Source of the DNA: Phycisphaerales bacterium
GTDB taxonomy: Bacteria; Planctomycetota; Phycisphaerae; Phycisphaerales; SM1A02
Assembly: GCA_018882625.1 (NCBI GenBank)
Contig: VERO01000003.1
Location: 1-28,413, forward strand
Direction: 5' to 3'
Length of the DNA stretch: 28,413 nt
Shown piece by piece: positions 14,558 through 24,700 of this stretch. Position 1 is the first letter of the stretch. Every line of letters starts with the position of its first letter. The notes under the pieces were generated by a model that worked only from the letters and a program-made list of their open reading frames with translations, was not told the DNA's origin and made no database searches. Position numbers and translations under genes: made by a program.

Positions 14558-15727
14558 TCAGTCCTCCCGGGGATCGCGCCGGTTGCTGCCGAGGAAGCTT
14601 CCGCCGAGCCACCCCCGGCGCCAGAAGAAGAGCAGGAAGCTGCCGGCCACAAGTGCCATCAGCCCAAGGGCGAAGGGGTACCCGTAGGTCCAGTGCAGCT
14701 CGGGCATGTTCCATGGGCTGTCCGCAGGGTCGAAGTTCATGCCGTAGATGCTGGCGATGAACGACAGCGGGATGAAGATCGTCGCAATGATCGTGAGGAC
14801 CTTCGTCACCTCGCCGAGCCGGTTGTTGGAGACCGCCATGTACATCTCCATGAGGTCGCTGGCGACCGCGCGGTCCGTGTCGAGGAGGTCCATCACGCGG
14901 ATCACGTGGTCGAAGGCGTCGCGCAGGTAGAGGCGGTGCTCCGCGTCGAAGACGCTCTCGAGCATCATCAGCGTCGTCACCGCGTCGCGCACCGGCCACA
15001 CGGCGCGGCGCATCCTCATCAGGTCGCGCTTGACCGCGCGGATCTCGAAGATCGCATCGGCATGAGTGTGGAAGATGATGCGCTCCTCGAGGCCGTCGAG
15101 GCGCTCGCCAAGGGTGCCGAGCGCAGGGAAATAGGAGTCGATCACGTTGTCGAGCAGCGCGTACGCGAGGTACGCGGAGCCCGAGGTGCGCACGCGGCCG
15201 CGCTTGAAGCGGATGCGGTCCCTGCAGGGGTCCAGGCAGTCGCCGCCCACGCGCTCCTGGAACGTCACCACGAAGTCCTTGCCCATGAAGATCGAGAGCT
15301 GCTCTGTCTCGAAGCTCTCCGCGGTTGCGCGCGGCATGGGGATGACGATGAAGGTCGTGTCGCCGTAGGGCTCCACCTTGGCGCGCTGGTTGGGGTCGGT
15401 GACGTCCTCGAGCGCCAGCGGATGGAGGCTGAACTTCTCGCCCACGGCCTTGATCAGCGAGCCATCCCCAAGGCCATCGACATTGAGCCACAGGAGCGGC
15501 CAGCGCGCACGCAGCTCGTCGAGCTGGGCCACATCCGTGATCGCGCGCTCCTCGAAGCCGTCCGGGCCGTACCCGAACGCCGTGGCGACCGCAGTCGGAT
15601 GGCCGGGATCCACCACGATCGATCCGGGCGGCAGGCCAACGCGCGGACCCGCACGCGGCAGCTTCCTGCGCGGCTGCCCCAGCAGCGGCCTCAGCGGCTT
15701 CAGCGGATCGATGGTGAACCGGGTCAC
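14558..15727 (-). CDS. corA: Magnesium/cobalt transport protein CorA
   Basis: The 389-residue protein is a CorA-family divalent metal channel of the inner membrane. It has a large N-terminal cytoplasmic alpha/beta domain, a long helical stalk and two C-terminal membrane helices at about residues 310-330 and 352-376. The signature YGMNF occurs at 328-332 at the end of the first helix. The periplasmic loop after it reads DPADSPWNMPELHW, and the protein ends in a short Arg-rich cytoplasmic tail. Translation begins at GTG 15727 with an SD-like AAGGTG (15733-15738) that overlaps the stop codon of the upstream four-helix gene, 9 bp away, suggesting coupling. Family members carry Mg2+, Co2+ or Ni2+; selectivity cannot be read here. 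Confidence 0.94.
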   Translation of the reverse strand: MTRFTIDPLKPLRPLLGQPRRKLPRAGPRVGLPPGSIVVDPGHPTAVATAFGYGPDGFEERAITDVAQLDELRARWPLLWLNVDGLGDGSLIKAVGEKFSLHPLALEDVTDPNQRAKVEPYGDTTFIVIPMPRATAESFETEQLSIFMGKDFVVTFQERVGGDCLDPCRDRIRFKRGRVRTSGSAYLAYALLDNVIDSYFPALGTLGERLDGLEERIIFHTHADAIFEIRAVKRDLMRMRRAVWPVRDAVTTLMMLESVFDAEHRLYLRDAFDHVIRVMDLLDTDRAVASDLMEMYMAVSNNRLGEVTKVLTIIATIFIPLSFIASIYGMNFDPADSPWNMPELHWTYGYPFALGLMALVAGSFLLFFWRRGWLGGSFLGSNRRDPRED

Positions 15728-15736
15728 CCCCGCACC

Positions 15737-16201
15737 TTACCGCGCCGCGATCGCGTTGTGGAGCATCCAGGCGCAGAGCGCGCCGTGGAGCGTCCATGCG
15801 ACCGTGCGGATCCAGTTCGTGTGCACCAGCATCGCGTGCGCGTCCTCGGCGAAGCCCTGCGCCAGCCGGCCGTGCGCCGGTATCTGCAGCGCGATCGTCG
15901 ACAGCCAGATGACCGCGACAAGCGCGACACCGAGCGCGGCAGCCCACATCGGCACCGCAGCGGGACGCACCACCAGCAGTAGCGCGCTCGTGGCAAGCTC
16001 GAGCAGCATGATGGGCCCGACCACAGCCGTGATCAGCCGGGTGTGGCTGGCCTCGTAGGCCGCGAACTCGCTGCGGCCGACCGCCGCGAAGAGCGGGTAA
16101 TGCACCACCTGGATCACCCAGATCAGGCCTGCGAGGAACCATGCGCTCGCGGCGTTGGCGATCAGGATCCAGAGCGACAGGGGAGATTCCGCGCCAGCCA
16201 T
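15737..16201 (-). CDS. Four-helix integral membrane protein, 154 aa, unknown function
   Basis: The product shows four hydrophobic segments at about residues 9-33, 56-78, 83-104 and 130-150. Polar landmarks are VVHYPLF, an EFAAYEASHTRLITAVVGP segment, ALQIPAHGRLAQGF and LVHTNWIRTVAWT. The conserved-looking His, Arg and Trp near helix ends suggest a defined family, but I cannot name it with confidence or assign a substrate. ATG 16201 is chosen as the first start giving the initial membrane helix; the frame upstream overlaps the phosphodiesterase gene. No SD is visible. The stop (TAA, 15737-15739) overlaps the corA SD, so the two are likely co-transcribed. Confidence 0.75.
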   Translation of the reverse strand: MAGAESPLSLWILIANAASAWFLAGLIWVIQVVHYPLFAAVGRSEFAAYEASHTRLITAVVGPIMLLELATSALLLVVRPAAVPMWAAALGVALVAVIWLSTIALQIPAHGRLAQGFAEDAHAMLVHTNWIRTVAWTLHGALCAWMLHNAIAAR

Positions 16202-16247
16202 GCGCCAGAGTCTAGAAGCGGCGGATACGCGTCCGGCCGGCCACCGG

Positions 16248-16736
16248 TCATGCGACCTCGATCGTCGTGAGTTCGCCTGTCCGCGGCGTGAGCAGCGCGA
16301 CGGTGAACGGACGCGCCCGGTGCAGGGCCCCCGGGTTGATGATGCGCGCGCCGTTGACCACCTCGTCGCGGCGCTCGTGGGTGTGTCCGTGCACGAGATA
16401 GGCCGCGCCCGACGCCATCGCCGCGCGCAGCGCGGCCGGCAGGTGACCGTGGGTAAAGGCAATGCGCGACCCATCCACGGTGACCTCGCCCCCATCACCG
16501 TGCACCGCGACACCCAGGTTGCGCGCATAGCGCTCGAGTCCCGCCTGGTCCCAGTCGCAGTTGCCCCAGACGACGTGGGCATCGTGCCCCGCGAGGCAAT
16601 CGAGAACCTCCTCGGTCTCGAAGTCCCCAGTGTGGATGAGGGTGTCCGCCCCCGCCGCGAGCAGCGCATCCACGGCACGTGCGGTGCGCTCGGCCCGGCC
16701 GTGGCTGTCCGACAGCAACCCAACCCTCTCATGCAT
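16248..16736 (-). CDS. YfcE/MJ0936-family metallophosphoesterase
   Basis: The 162-residue protein carries the whole calcineurin-like phosphoesterase motif set in order: SDSHG (residues 9-13), HTGDFE (about 35-40), GNCD (about 58-61), THGH (about 94-97) and GHTH (about 115-118). These ligate two metal ions, and the short length fits the YfcE/MJ0936 phosphodiesterases, which cleave phosphodiester bonds in vitro; the natural substrate is unknown. ATG 16736 begins MHERVGLLSDSHG, placing the first motif at the usual distance. It is divergent from gltX with about 64 bp between them, and 46 bp upstream of the four-helix membrane protein gene on the same strand. Confidence 0.9.
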   Translation of the reverse strand: MHERVGLLSDSHGRAERTARAVDALLAAGADTLIHTGDFETEEVLDCLAGHDAHVVWGNCDWDQAGLERYARNLGVAVHGDGGEVTVDGSRIAFTHGHLPAALRAAMASGAAYLVHGHTHERRDEVVNGARIINPGALHRARPFTVALLTPRTGELTTIEVA

Positions 16737-16800
16737 GTCGATACCCTACCCGCCCGCGCGGCAGTGGCGCGTACCCGCCCTGATGCCCGATGAACACCCC

Positions 16801-18492
16801 ATGACCGAGTCCGCAGCAGGTTCCGCCGCCCGTCAGGTCGTCACCCGATTTGCGCCCAGCCCATCCGGGCACCTGCATGTGGGCGGCGCCCGTTCTGCGC
16901 TCTTCTGCTGGGCGTTCGCGCACGGCCGGGGAGGCCGCTTCATCCTGCGCATCGAGGACACTGACCAGAAGCGCAGCTCCGACGCGGCCAGCGTGGGCTT
17001 CCTCAAGGACCTGGCGTGGCTTGGCATCGCATGGGACGAGGGTCCCGAGTACGGGGGATGCGGCGGCGGCCCCAATGGGCCGTACTTCCAGAGCCAGCGC
17101 CTCGACATCTACAACCGCGAGTTCGAGCGCCTGATCGGGTCGGGCCACGCCTACTGCGCCTTCGACACGCCCGCCGAGCTTGAGGCGATGCGGGCCGACG
17201 CCAAGGCGCGGGGTGTCGCCTACCGCTACGACCGCACGCGTGCCGTCAGTCTCTCGAAGCGCGAGGTGGATGCGCTGCTCGCAGCCGGCACGCCGGCGGT
17301 GATCCGCTTCCGCACGCCCGAGGGCCCGATCACGATTCGTGACGAGATCCTCGGTGAGGCCACGCTGCCGGCCGGCGAAGTCGATGACTTCGTGATCCGC
17401 AAGGCCGACGGGTTCCCGACCTACCACTTCGCGGTCGTGGTCGACGACGCGCTCATGGGCGTCACGCACGTGCTGCGCGCGCAGGAGCACTTCAACAACA
17501 CAGCCAAGCACATGGTGCTGCAGGATGCGCTCGGCTACCCGCGACCCATCTACGGCCACATGCCGCTCATCGTGAACCCCGACGGCAGCAAGATGAGCAA
17601 GCGCGACAAGGACAAGGTGCTCCGCAAGGCCGTCAAGGAGCGGGGGATCGCCACGCCGCCTGGCGGATGCGTGCCTGCGGAGCGCTGGACCAGGTGGCTC
17701 GCGGACAGCGCGGTGCAGCTTGACCTCGAGGAGGCCACCGCGCTCGCCGCGGCCCTCGACGTCACGCTGCCGGAGATCAACGTCGACGACTTCCGCCGCT
17801 CCGGGTACCTGCCCGAGGTGCTCTGCAACTTCCTCGCGCTCAACGGATGGAGCCCAGGCCAGAACATCGAGAAGTTCGACAACGCGTTCCTCGCCGAGCG
17901 CTTCGACCTCAAGCGCGTCGTCAAGACGCCCGCGAAGTTCGACCGCGTCAAGCTGCTCTCCTTTAACTGCGATGCAGTCACGGGCATGGCGCCGGAGCGC
18001 TACGTCGCCCTCTCGCGTGCGCATGGCCACGCGTACCACCCGGCGTTCATGGCGCGCCTCAGCGATGCGCAGTTTGATGCGCTCGCGGCGGCGAGCCAGC
18101 CGCGGTCCAAGACGCTCGAGGACCTGTTCAGGTCGAATCGATTCCTGGCTCTTGATGACAGCGAGATCCGCTGGAGCGACGCCAAAGCGGTCAAGAAGCA
18201 CTTGATCGAGGGGAACCCCTCAGGCCTGGATCACGTCCGTGCGCTGCGCGGCGTGCTTGATGGTGTCGCAGCGCCTTGGACATCCGCCGCTCTCGAGGTC
18301 GCCATCACGGCCTACGCGCAGTCGGCGGCCGAAGGCCAGCTTGGCAAGGTCGCGCAGCCCCTGCGCGTCGCAGTGAGCGGCGGCACGGTGAGCCCCCCGA
18401 TCTTCGACACGCTGGCGATCCTGGGCCGCGACAGCACGCTGGCGCGGATCGACCGCTGCGTCGCGGCGGTCACGGCGTCCGCGACGTCATAG
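16801..18492 (+). CDS. gltX: Glutamate-tRNA ligase (class I) with an insertion after KMSKR
   Basis: The 563-residue enzyme charges tRNA with glutamate. The HIGH-type motif is HLHVGG (residues 24-29) within RFAPSPSGHLHVGG, and the KMSKS motif is KMSKR (264-268). ILRIEDTDQKRS and LRAQEHFNNTAKH are further catalytic-core signatures. About 65 residues separate KMSKR from the GYLPEVLCNFLALNGW segment, compared with about a dozen in E. coli, so roughly 50 extra residues (including a Cys-Pro and Asp/Glu-rich helical part) are inserted. This explains the length above the usual 470-500. ATG 16801 is preferred; ATG 16783 would add six residues. Whether it is discriminating or also charges tRNA-Gln cannot be told. 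Its stop region overlaps the end of a convergent 32-codon gene. Confidence 0.94.
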   Translation: MTESAAGSAARQVVTRFAPSPSGHLHVGGARSALFCWAFAHGRGGRFILRIEDTDQKRSSDAASVGFLKDLAWLGIAWDEGPEYGGCGGGPNGPYFQSQRLDIYNREFERLIGSGHAYCAFDTPAELEAMRADAKARGVAYRYDRTRAVSLSKREVDALLAAGTPAVIRFRTPEGPITIRDEILGEATLPAGEVDDFVIRKADGFPTYHFAVVVDDALMGVTHVLRAQEHFNNTAKHMVLQDALGYPRPIYGHMPLIVNPDGSKMSKRDKDKVLRKAVKERGIATPPGGCVPAERWTRWLADSAVQLDLEEATALAAALDVTLPEINVDDFRRSGYLPEVLCNFLALNGWSPGQNIEKFDNAFLAERFDLKRVVKTPAKFDRVKLLSFNCDAVTGMAPERYVALSRAHGHAYHPAFMARLSDAQFDALAAASQPRSKTLEDLFRSNRFLALDDSEIRWSDAKAVKKHLIEGNPSGLDHVRALRGVLDGVAAPWTSAALEVAITAYAQSAAEGQLGKVAQPLRVAVSGGTVSPPIFDTLAILGRDSTLARIDRCVAAVTASATS

Positions 18493-18585
18493 GCCGAGCG
18501 CGCGGGCGAGCAGGATGCCCACGCACAGGCTGCACACCGCCACGACGGTCTTCTGGGCAATTCGGTTGATCTGTTCGGCGCTCAT
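18487..18585 (-). CDS. Putative 32-aa single-helix membrane microprotein
   Basis: ATG 18585 opens a 33-codon frame encoding a short polar N-terminus (MSAEQINRIAQK) and one membrane helix (VVAVCSLCVGILLARALGL). An SD (GGAG, 18594-18597) lies 8 nt upstream, and TTGACC (18632-18627) with CATGAT (18610-18605), 16 bp apart, could serve as promoter. The last 6 bp overlap the 3' end of gltX on the other strand. A terminator of the upstream giant gene separates them. The SD and the neat hydrophobic profile support a real gene, but its size means this is not certain; function is unknown. Confidence 0.5.
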   Translation of the reverse strand: MSAEQINRIAQKTVVAVCSLCVGILLARALGL

Positions 18586-18654
18586 GAGTTCTGCTCCGGC
18601 GTGAATCATGGGATGGGTTGGCGTGCGGTCAAGCGCATCACGCCTGGGTTCCCC

Positions 18655-18698
18655 AAAAACGCCAGACTCCGTGGTGCCTTTGCGGGCATCACGGAGTC
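18655..18698 (-). terminator. Intrinsic terminator of the giant repeat gene
   Basis: On the minus strand a 9-bp stem GACTCCGTG/CACGGAGTC (18698-18690 and 18673-18665) continues, after one A-C mismatch, with TGCC/GGCA and a 6-nt loop. TGGCG and then T5 (18659-18655) follow. It lies 72 bp after the giant gene's stop and is the best intrinsic terminator in the window. Confidence 0.8.
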
Positions 18699-18770
18699 CG
18701 GGGTGTTCTGAGGCGCCGTGTGTGGCTGGTCCGGCGCCTATGGGTTGCTGTATCCGCCGCGGGGGGCTGC

Positions 18771-21700
18771 TCAGTCGCCGTGTCCCCTTGGCCTGTGTCC
18801 CTGCATCCAGAGGCTCATGTCCTCTGTGTCGAGCCATCCGTCGCCGTTGAGGTCTGCGATGGCGAGTTCGCCCTGACCCATTCTCCTGAGCTCACGGACG
18901 CTGACGCGGTCCATGGGGCCGTCGTCGCTGGCGACGCCTCCGTCAAGGCTCGAGCCGGGGCACGCTGCGGCCTCGATCTTGAAGAAGTTGACGCTGATGA
19001 CGGCGAAGTCGAGGCTGTCGACGAAGGAGTCTCCGTCGAAGTTGCTGCGGGCGTTGGCGGCCTTGCCTGCGCCGAAGTCGGAGGCGTACATGCCGAAGTC
19101 GAGGATGTCGACCGTGCGGTCTCCGTTGCTGTTGCCCTGCTGGAGCGCGTTGGTGCCCGTGAAGGACGCGACGTACTTCGTGCCCGACACGCTCACGGCC
19201 GCGGTGTGGCGCAGCGTGTGGGTCGTGTCCTTGACGCTCACGCAGTCGTAGCCCGCCGTCACCGGCACCTGGACGGAGACCGTCGAGGCGGTGCTGCCGA
19301 GGCTGGCCGTCGCGGTGCCCGTGAAGGCGCCCGTGGCGATGTTCAGCGTGCGGCTGTTGGCTGCGACGGAGACGCCTCCGAGGGCCACCGACAGGTCCAT
19401 CACCTGGTGGTTCTCGACCGTGTAGCACGATGATCCTGTCAGCCCGCCCGCCGTCCACGTCACCATGGTGTGGCCCACGCGGAAGAGCGTCGGCCAACCG
19501 GTGCCGAAGTCGTCAGTCGCGCCGCCGCAGAAGTCGTCCGCGTAGTACCAGGCCACCGCCGGCGTCGCCGCACTCGCGCCGCAGGCCGGCACGAAGGTCA
19601 CGCTAGGCGCGGCGATGACCGCACCCGCCAGACCTGCGTCAGCCGGACGCGACGAGTTGCTCGGCATTCCGATGAGTCCAGTGCCAGCGCTGTAGGCGGT
19701 GACCGGGCCCAGGTCGAACTTGGTCGGCAGGACCTCCACGCCGCCAGAGGCCGAGAGCTTGGTCTCCGCAGAGCTGACCGTCGCGAACTCGACCATGCCC
19801 GACGCGCCGCAGATCGCCGTCACGCCGTCGGCCACACGGAAGGTCAGCGTCGCCACGCGCGTCGGCGAGGTGCCGCCGGCGAAGCCGTCCGCCACGCCCA
19901 CGCTGTACAGGATCGTGCCTGCCGACGCGGTGTGGTTGAGGAAGACCGGCTGGCTGAAGAGGCCGTTGCCGGCCGTCGACGAGCCAGGCGCCGCCGAGAC
20001 GAACGTCAGGTTCACCTTGTCGTACACCAGCGCCAGCTGCGCGCCGACCGTCGGCTGCGTCGAGAGACGCGCGCCGAGCTCGACGTCGACGACCACGTAG
20101 CCGTCGCCGCTGTCGAAGAGGCCGCTGTTGCGCGGGATCAGGCGCAGCGCCGGCGTCGGGTCGATGCAGTCGGAGATGCCGTCGCGGTCATCGTCGACGT
20201 CCGGCGTGCCGCAGCCGCAGTCGCCAGGAGCCAGCTTCGCGATGTCATTCGGGCAGGTGTCGCCCGCGACCGCCACGTAGCCGACCGGCGGCGTCAGCGA
20301 GCACACGTCGTAGGTGTCCGACGGGTCGCCGTACTGGTCGCTGTCCGAGTCGCGGTAGTACCGGATCGGGCTGACCAGGCCGTTGACGCTGTCGTTGCAG
20401 TCGCCGCCGACCGACGAGTAGCCGTCCGGAGCGGGCGTCGCGCACAGCGAGACCTGCGCCACGTTGCTGTCGCCGTAGCGGTCCAGGTCAGCGTCGACGA
20501 AGTACGACACGGGAGCCTGCAGCAGGATCTGCGTCGGGCAGCCGTCGCCGTTGTTGCCGACGTAGCCAGGGGAGGCCACGCACTCCGACTCCGAGACCGC
20601 CGGGTCGCCGAAGCCGTCGCCGTCGCCGAGGTCGCTGTACCACGTCACCGGGGCCTGCAGCGCCTTCACCGTCGGGCAGCCGTCGCCGCTGTTGGCCACG
20701 TAGCCAGGAGGCAGGCCGGTCGGGCAGCTGCTCACGGAGACCGCAGGGTCGCCGTAGCCGTCGCCGCCACCCACGTCAGCGTCCGCGTACCACAGGCTCG
20801 GCGCGAACACGTTCTGGTCGTTCGGGCACAGGTCCGTGCTGTTGCTGACGTAGCCAGTGGGCTGCACGCAGCGCTCGAGCGACACGTACTGGTCGCCCTG
20901 GCCGTCGATGTCGCCGTCCTCGTACCACGTCGGCCGGCCGCTGACGCTGGGATCAGCGTCGTCGGAGTAGCCGTCGCAGTCGTTGTCGACGTAGCTGTCG
21001 CAGACCTCGGCCGCGGCCGGGTTGATCGCCGCGGCAGCGTCGTTGCAGTCGCCGGTGGGCGAGTTCGTGGCGCTCTCGTAGGTGTCGTCGCAGTCGAGGT
21101 CATCGCTGACCGCGGTCGCGCCGGTGCCGGCGAGGAAGCCGTCGTCGTCGCCGTCGACGTAGCAGAGCTCGTCGGTGTCGCAGTTCTGGTCGACGCCGTC
21201 GCCAGCGATCTCCGTCGCGCCGGGGTTGATCGCCGCGGCAGCGTCGTTGCAGTCGCCGGTGGGCGAGTTCGTGGCGCTCTCGTTGGCGTCGTCGCAGTCG
21301 AGGTCATCGCTGACCGCGGTCACGCCGTACCCGTCGAGGTAGCCGTCGTTGTCGCCGTCGACGTAGCAGAGCTCGTCGCTGTCGCAGTTCTGGTCGACGC
21401 CGTCGCCAGGCAGCTCGGCCGCGCCGGGGTTGATCGCCGCGGCAGCGTCGTTGCAGTCGCCGGTGGGCGAGTTCGTGGCGCTCTCGTAGGTGTCGTCGCA
21501 GTCGAGGTCATCGCTGACCGCGGTCGCGCCGTAGCCGTCGAGGTAGCCGTCGTCGTCCAGGTCACGGAAGCACAGCTCGTCGGTGTCGCAGTTCTGGTCG
21601 ACGCCGTCGCCAGGCAGCTCGGCCGCGGCCGGATTGATGGCCGAGGCCGCGTCGTTGCAGTCGCCGGTGGGCGAGTTCGTGGCGCTCTCGTAGGCGTCGA

Positions 21701-24700
21701 GGCAGTCGAGGTCATCGCTGGCCGCGGTCACGCCGTAGCCGTCGAGGAAGCCGTCGTCGTCGCCGTCGACGTAGCAGAGCTCGTCGGTGTCGCAGTTCTG
21801 GTCGACGCCGTCGCCAGCGATCTCCGTCGCGCCGGGCCTGATGGCCGAGGCCGCGTCGTTGCAGTCGCCGGTGGGCGAGTTCGTGGCGCTCTCGTAGGCG
21901 TCGTCGCAGTCGAGGTCATCGCTGACCGCGGTCGCGCCGGTGCCGGCGAGGTAGCCGTCGTCGTCGCCGTCGACGTAGCAGAGCTCGTCGGTGTCGCAGT
22001 TCTGGTCGACGCCGTCGCCAGCGATCTCCGTCGCGCCGGGCTTGATGGCCGCGCTCGCGTCGTTGCAGTCGCCGTACACGTCGAGCACGTAGCCCTTGGG
22101 CTGGTCGCAGCCCATGATGTGCTGCGCCTCGACGCCGTAGCCGTCGCCGTCCGCATCGCGGTAGAAGTTCAGCGTCTTCGCCTCGTACACGTCGCCGTCG
22201 CAGTCGTTGTCGACTCCGTAGTTGGCGCAGACCTCGGGCGCGTTCGTGTACACGTCCGCAGCGTTGTCGTTGCAGTCGGTCGCGTCGGCCTCGTTGTCGT
22301 TGTCGTCGTCGGTGTCGACGCAGTCCGCGTAGCTGTCGAGGTCGTAGTTCGCGAAGCCCTCGTCAGTGCCGCCAGCGCAGTTGTTGTCGTAGCCGTCGCA
22401 GACCTCGGTCGCGCCCGGGTTGATCGCCGGGTTGGTTGGCGCGCAGTCGCCATCGACCAGCGCGCGTGTGGTGTCGTCCGTGCACTGCTTGAACGCCGCG
22501 CCAGCGCCGTAGTTGTCGTTGTCGCTGTCGGCGTAGTAGTTCACCGAGTCCGAAGCCTCGTTGAAGCTCGTGTCGCTGTCGCAGTCGTTGTCGACCGCGA
22601 TGTTCGCGCACGTCTCCGCCGCGCCAGGACGCACGTCCGCAGCGCTGTCGTTGCAGTCGCCGGTGGGCGAGTTCGCCGGGTTCTCGTAGGCGTCGTCGCA
22701 GTCGAGGTCATCGCTGACCGCCGTCAGGCCGTACCCGTCGAGGTAGCCGTCGTTGTCCAGGTCACGGAAGCACAGCTCGTCCGTGTCGCAGTTCTGGTCG
22801 ACGCCGTCGCCGGCAATCTCGGTCGCACCGGGCCTGATGGCTGCGTTGTTGTCGTTGCAGTCGCCCGAGGCCAGCACGTAGCCCTGCGGCGCGGAGCATG
22901 CGCGCACGCCGCTGCCGGCGCCATACTGGTCGCCGTCGACGTCCGCGAAGAAGCGCTGCATGTCGGACGCGGACTTGTCCACGCCCGTGCCGCCCTGGCT
23001 GCAGTCGTTGTCCGTGCCCACGTTCGCGCACGTCTCGGCCGCGCCGGGGTAGATCGCCGCGTCGCCGTTCTGGCAGTCGCCAGCCACAGTCGAGTAGTGG
23101 CCCGTCGGGTTCGACAGCTGCACGCGCGCCGCCGCCTCGCTGCAGAAGCTGCCCACGCTCGGGATGGCGCCGTACTCGTCGTTGTCGCTGTCGAGGTAGT
23201 ACACGCTCGTCGGGAAGCCCTCGTCGGTGCCGCCCGCGCAGTTGTTGTCCACGCCGTCGCAGACCTCGGTCGCCGCCGGGTTGATCGCCGCACCGACGCC
23301 GTACGTGTCGTTGCAGTCGCCAGCCACCGCCGAGGTCGTCGCCGTGTCGCCGCAGGCCTTGAACGCAGTGCCCGTGCCGAAGCCGTCGCCGTCCGCGTCG
23401 GTGAAGAAGTCGGTCGAGTCGGAGGCCTCGGCCGCGTCGTTGTAGCCGTCGCAGTCGTTGTTCGTGCCCAGGTTCGCGCACGTCTCAGGCGCGCCGGGGT
23501 AGATCGCCGCGCCGCTGCCGTAGGCGTCGTCGCAGTCGACCGGGCTCGACAGGGTCGCGCGCCAGCCGGCGTTGGTCGTGCCGGAGCAGAACTTCGACGT
23601 CACTGCCGTCGTCCACGTGTCGCCGTCAGCGTCGGCGTAGAAGTCGACCTTGTCCGCGGCGTTCGTGTCCACGTCGTCCGTCACGTTGTCGCAGTTGTTG
23701 TCGACCGACGTCGTCGAGCACAGCTCGGCCGCGCCGGGGTAGACGTCCGCGTACGCGTCGCCGCAGTCGACCGAGGCCGACGGGGTCTCGCGCCAGCCGG
23801 TGTTGCTCGTGCCCGTGCAGAAGCGCGAGGTCGCCGCGGTCGTGAAGCCGTCGCCGTCAGCGTCGGCGTAGAAGTCGACCTTGTCCGCGGCGTTCGCGTC
23901 CACGTCGTCCGTCACGTTGTCGCAGTTGTTGTTCACCGACGTCGTCGAGCACAGCTCGGCCGCGCCGGGGTAGACGTCCGCGTACGCGTCGCCGCAGTCG
24001 CCGGCCACCGCCGAGGTCGTCGGCGTGTCGCCGCAGGCCTTGAACGAATTGCCCGTGCCGAAGCCGTCGCCGTCGCTGTCGGTGTAGAAGTCGGTCGAGT
24101 CAGACGCCTCGTCAGCGCTCGTCACGCCGTCGCAGTCGTTGTCGACCGCGATGTTGCCGCAGTTCTCCGCCGCGCCTGGGTAGACGTCGGCGTAGCTGTC
24201 GCCGCAGTCCGGTTCGGCCGACTGGGTCAGCCGGTAGCCGGGGTTTGCGCCAGGGCATAGGCGTGCCGTCACGCTCGTCGTGAACGTGTCGTTGTCCGAG
24301 TCGGTGTAGTACAGCACCCGATCCGACGCCTTCGCGTCGACGTCGTCCACGTACGTGTCGCAGTCGTTGTCGACCGTGTTCGTGGCGCACAGCTCGGGCG
24401 CGTTGGGGTAGATCGCGCTGTTGGTGTCGTTGCAGTCGCCAGTCGGCGCGTTCGCCGCGCTCTCGTAGGCGTCGTCGCACTGATCATCATCGCTCTGCAC
24501 CGTCGTGCCGTAGCCGTCCAGGAAGCCGTCGTCGTCGCGGTCCAGGTAGCACAGCTCGTACGTGTCGCAGTTGTTGTCGATGCCGTCGCCCACGACCTCT
24601 GTCGCTCCCGCGTGCACCGCCGAGTTCAGCGGTGCGCAGTCGCTCGTGTCCGGGTCAAGGTCGTTGTCGTCGTCAGTGTCGACGCAGTCCGCGTAGCTGT

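Noticed and set aside
8550..14760. Long plus-strand frames opposite msrC, clpX, tig and glnN
   Set aside because: All are antisense shadows; each minus-strand gene has clear family motifs.
19470..24260. Plus-strand open frame of 1,596 codons opposite the giant gene
   Set aside because: It is the antisense of the GAC/GTC-rich repeat array, rich in Val, Ala and Arg with no domains; the minus strand holds coherent MopE and TSP3 repeats.
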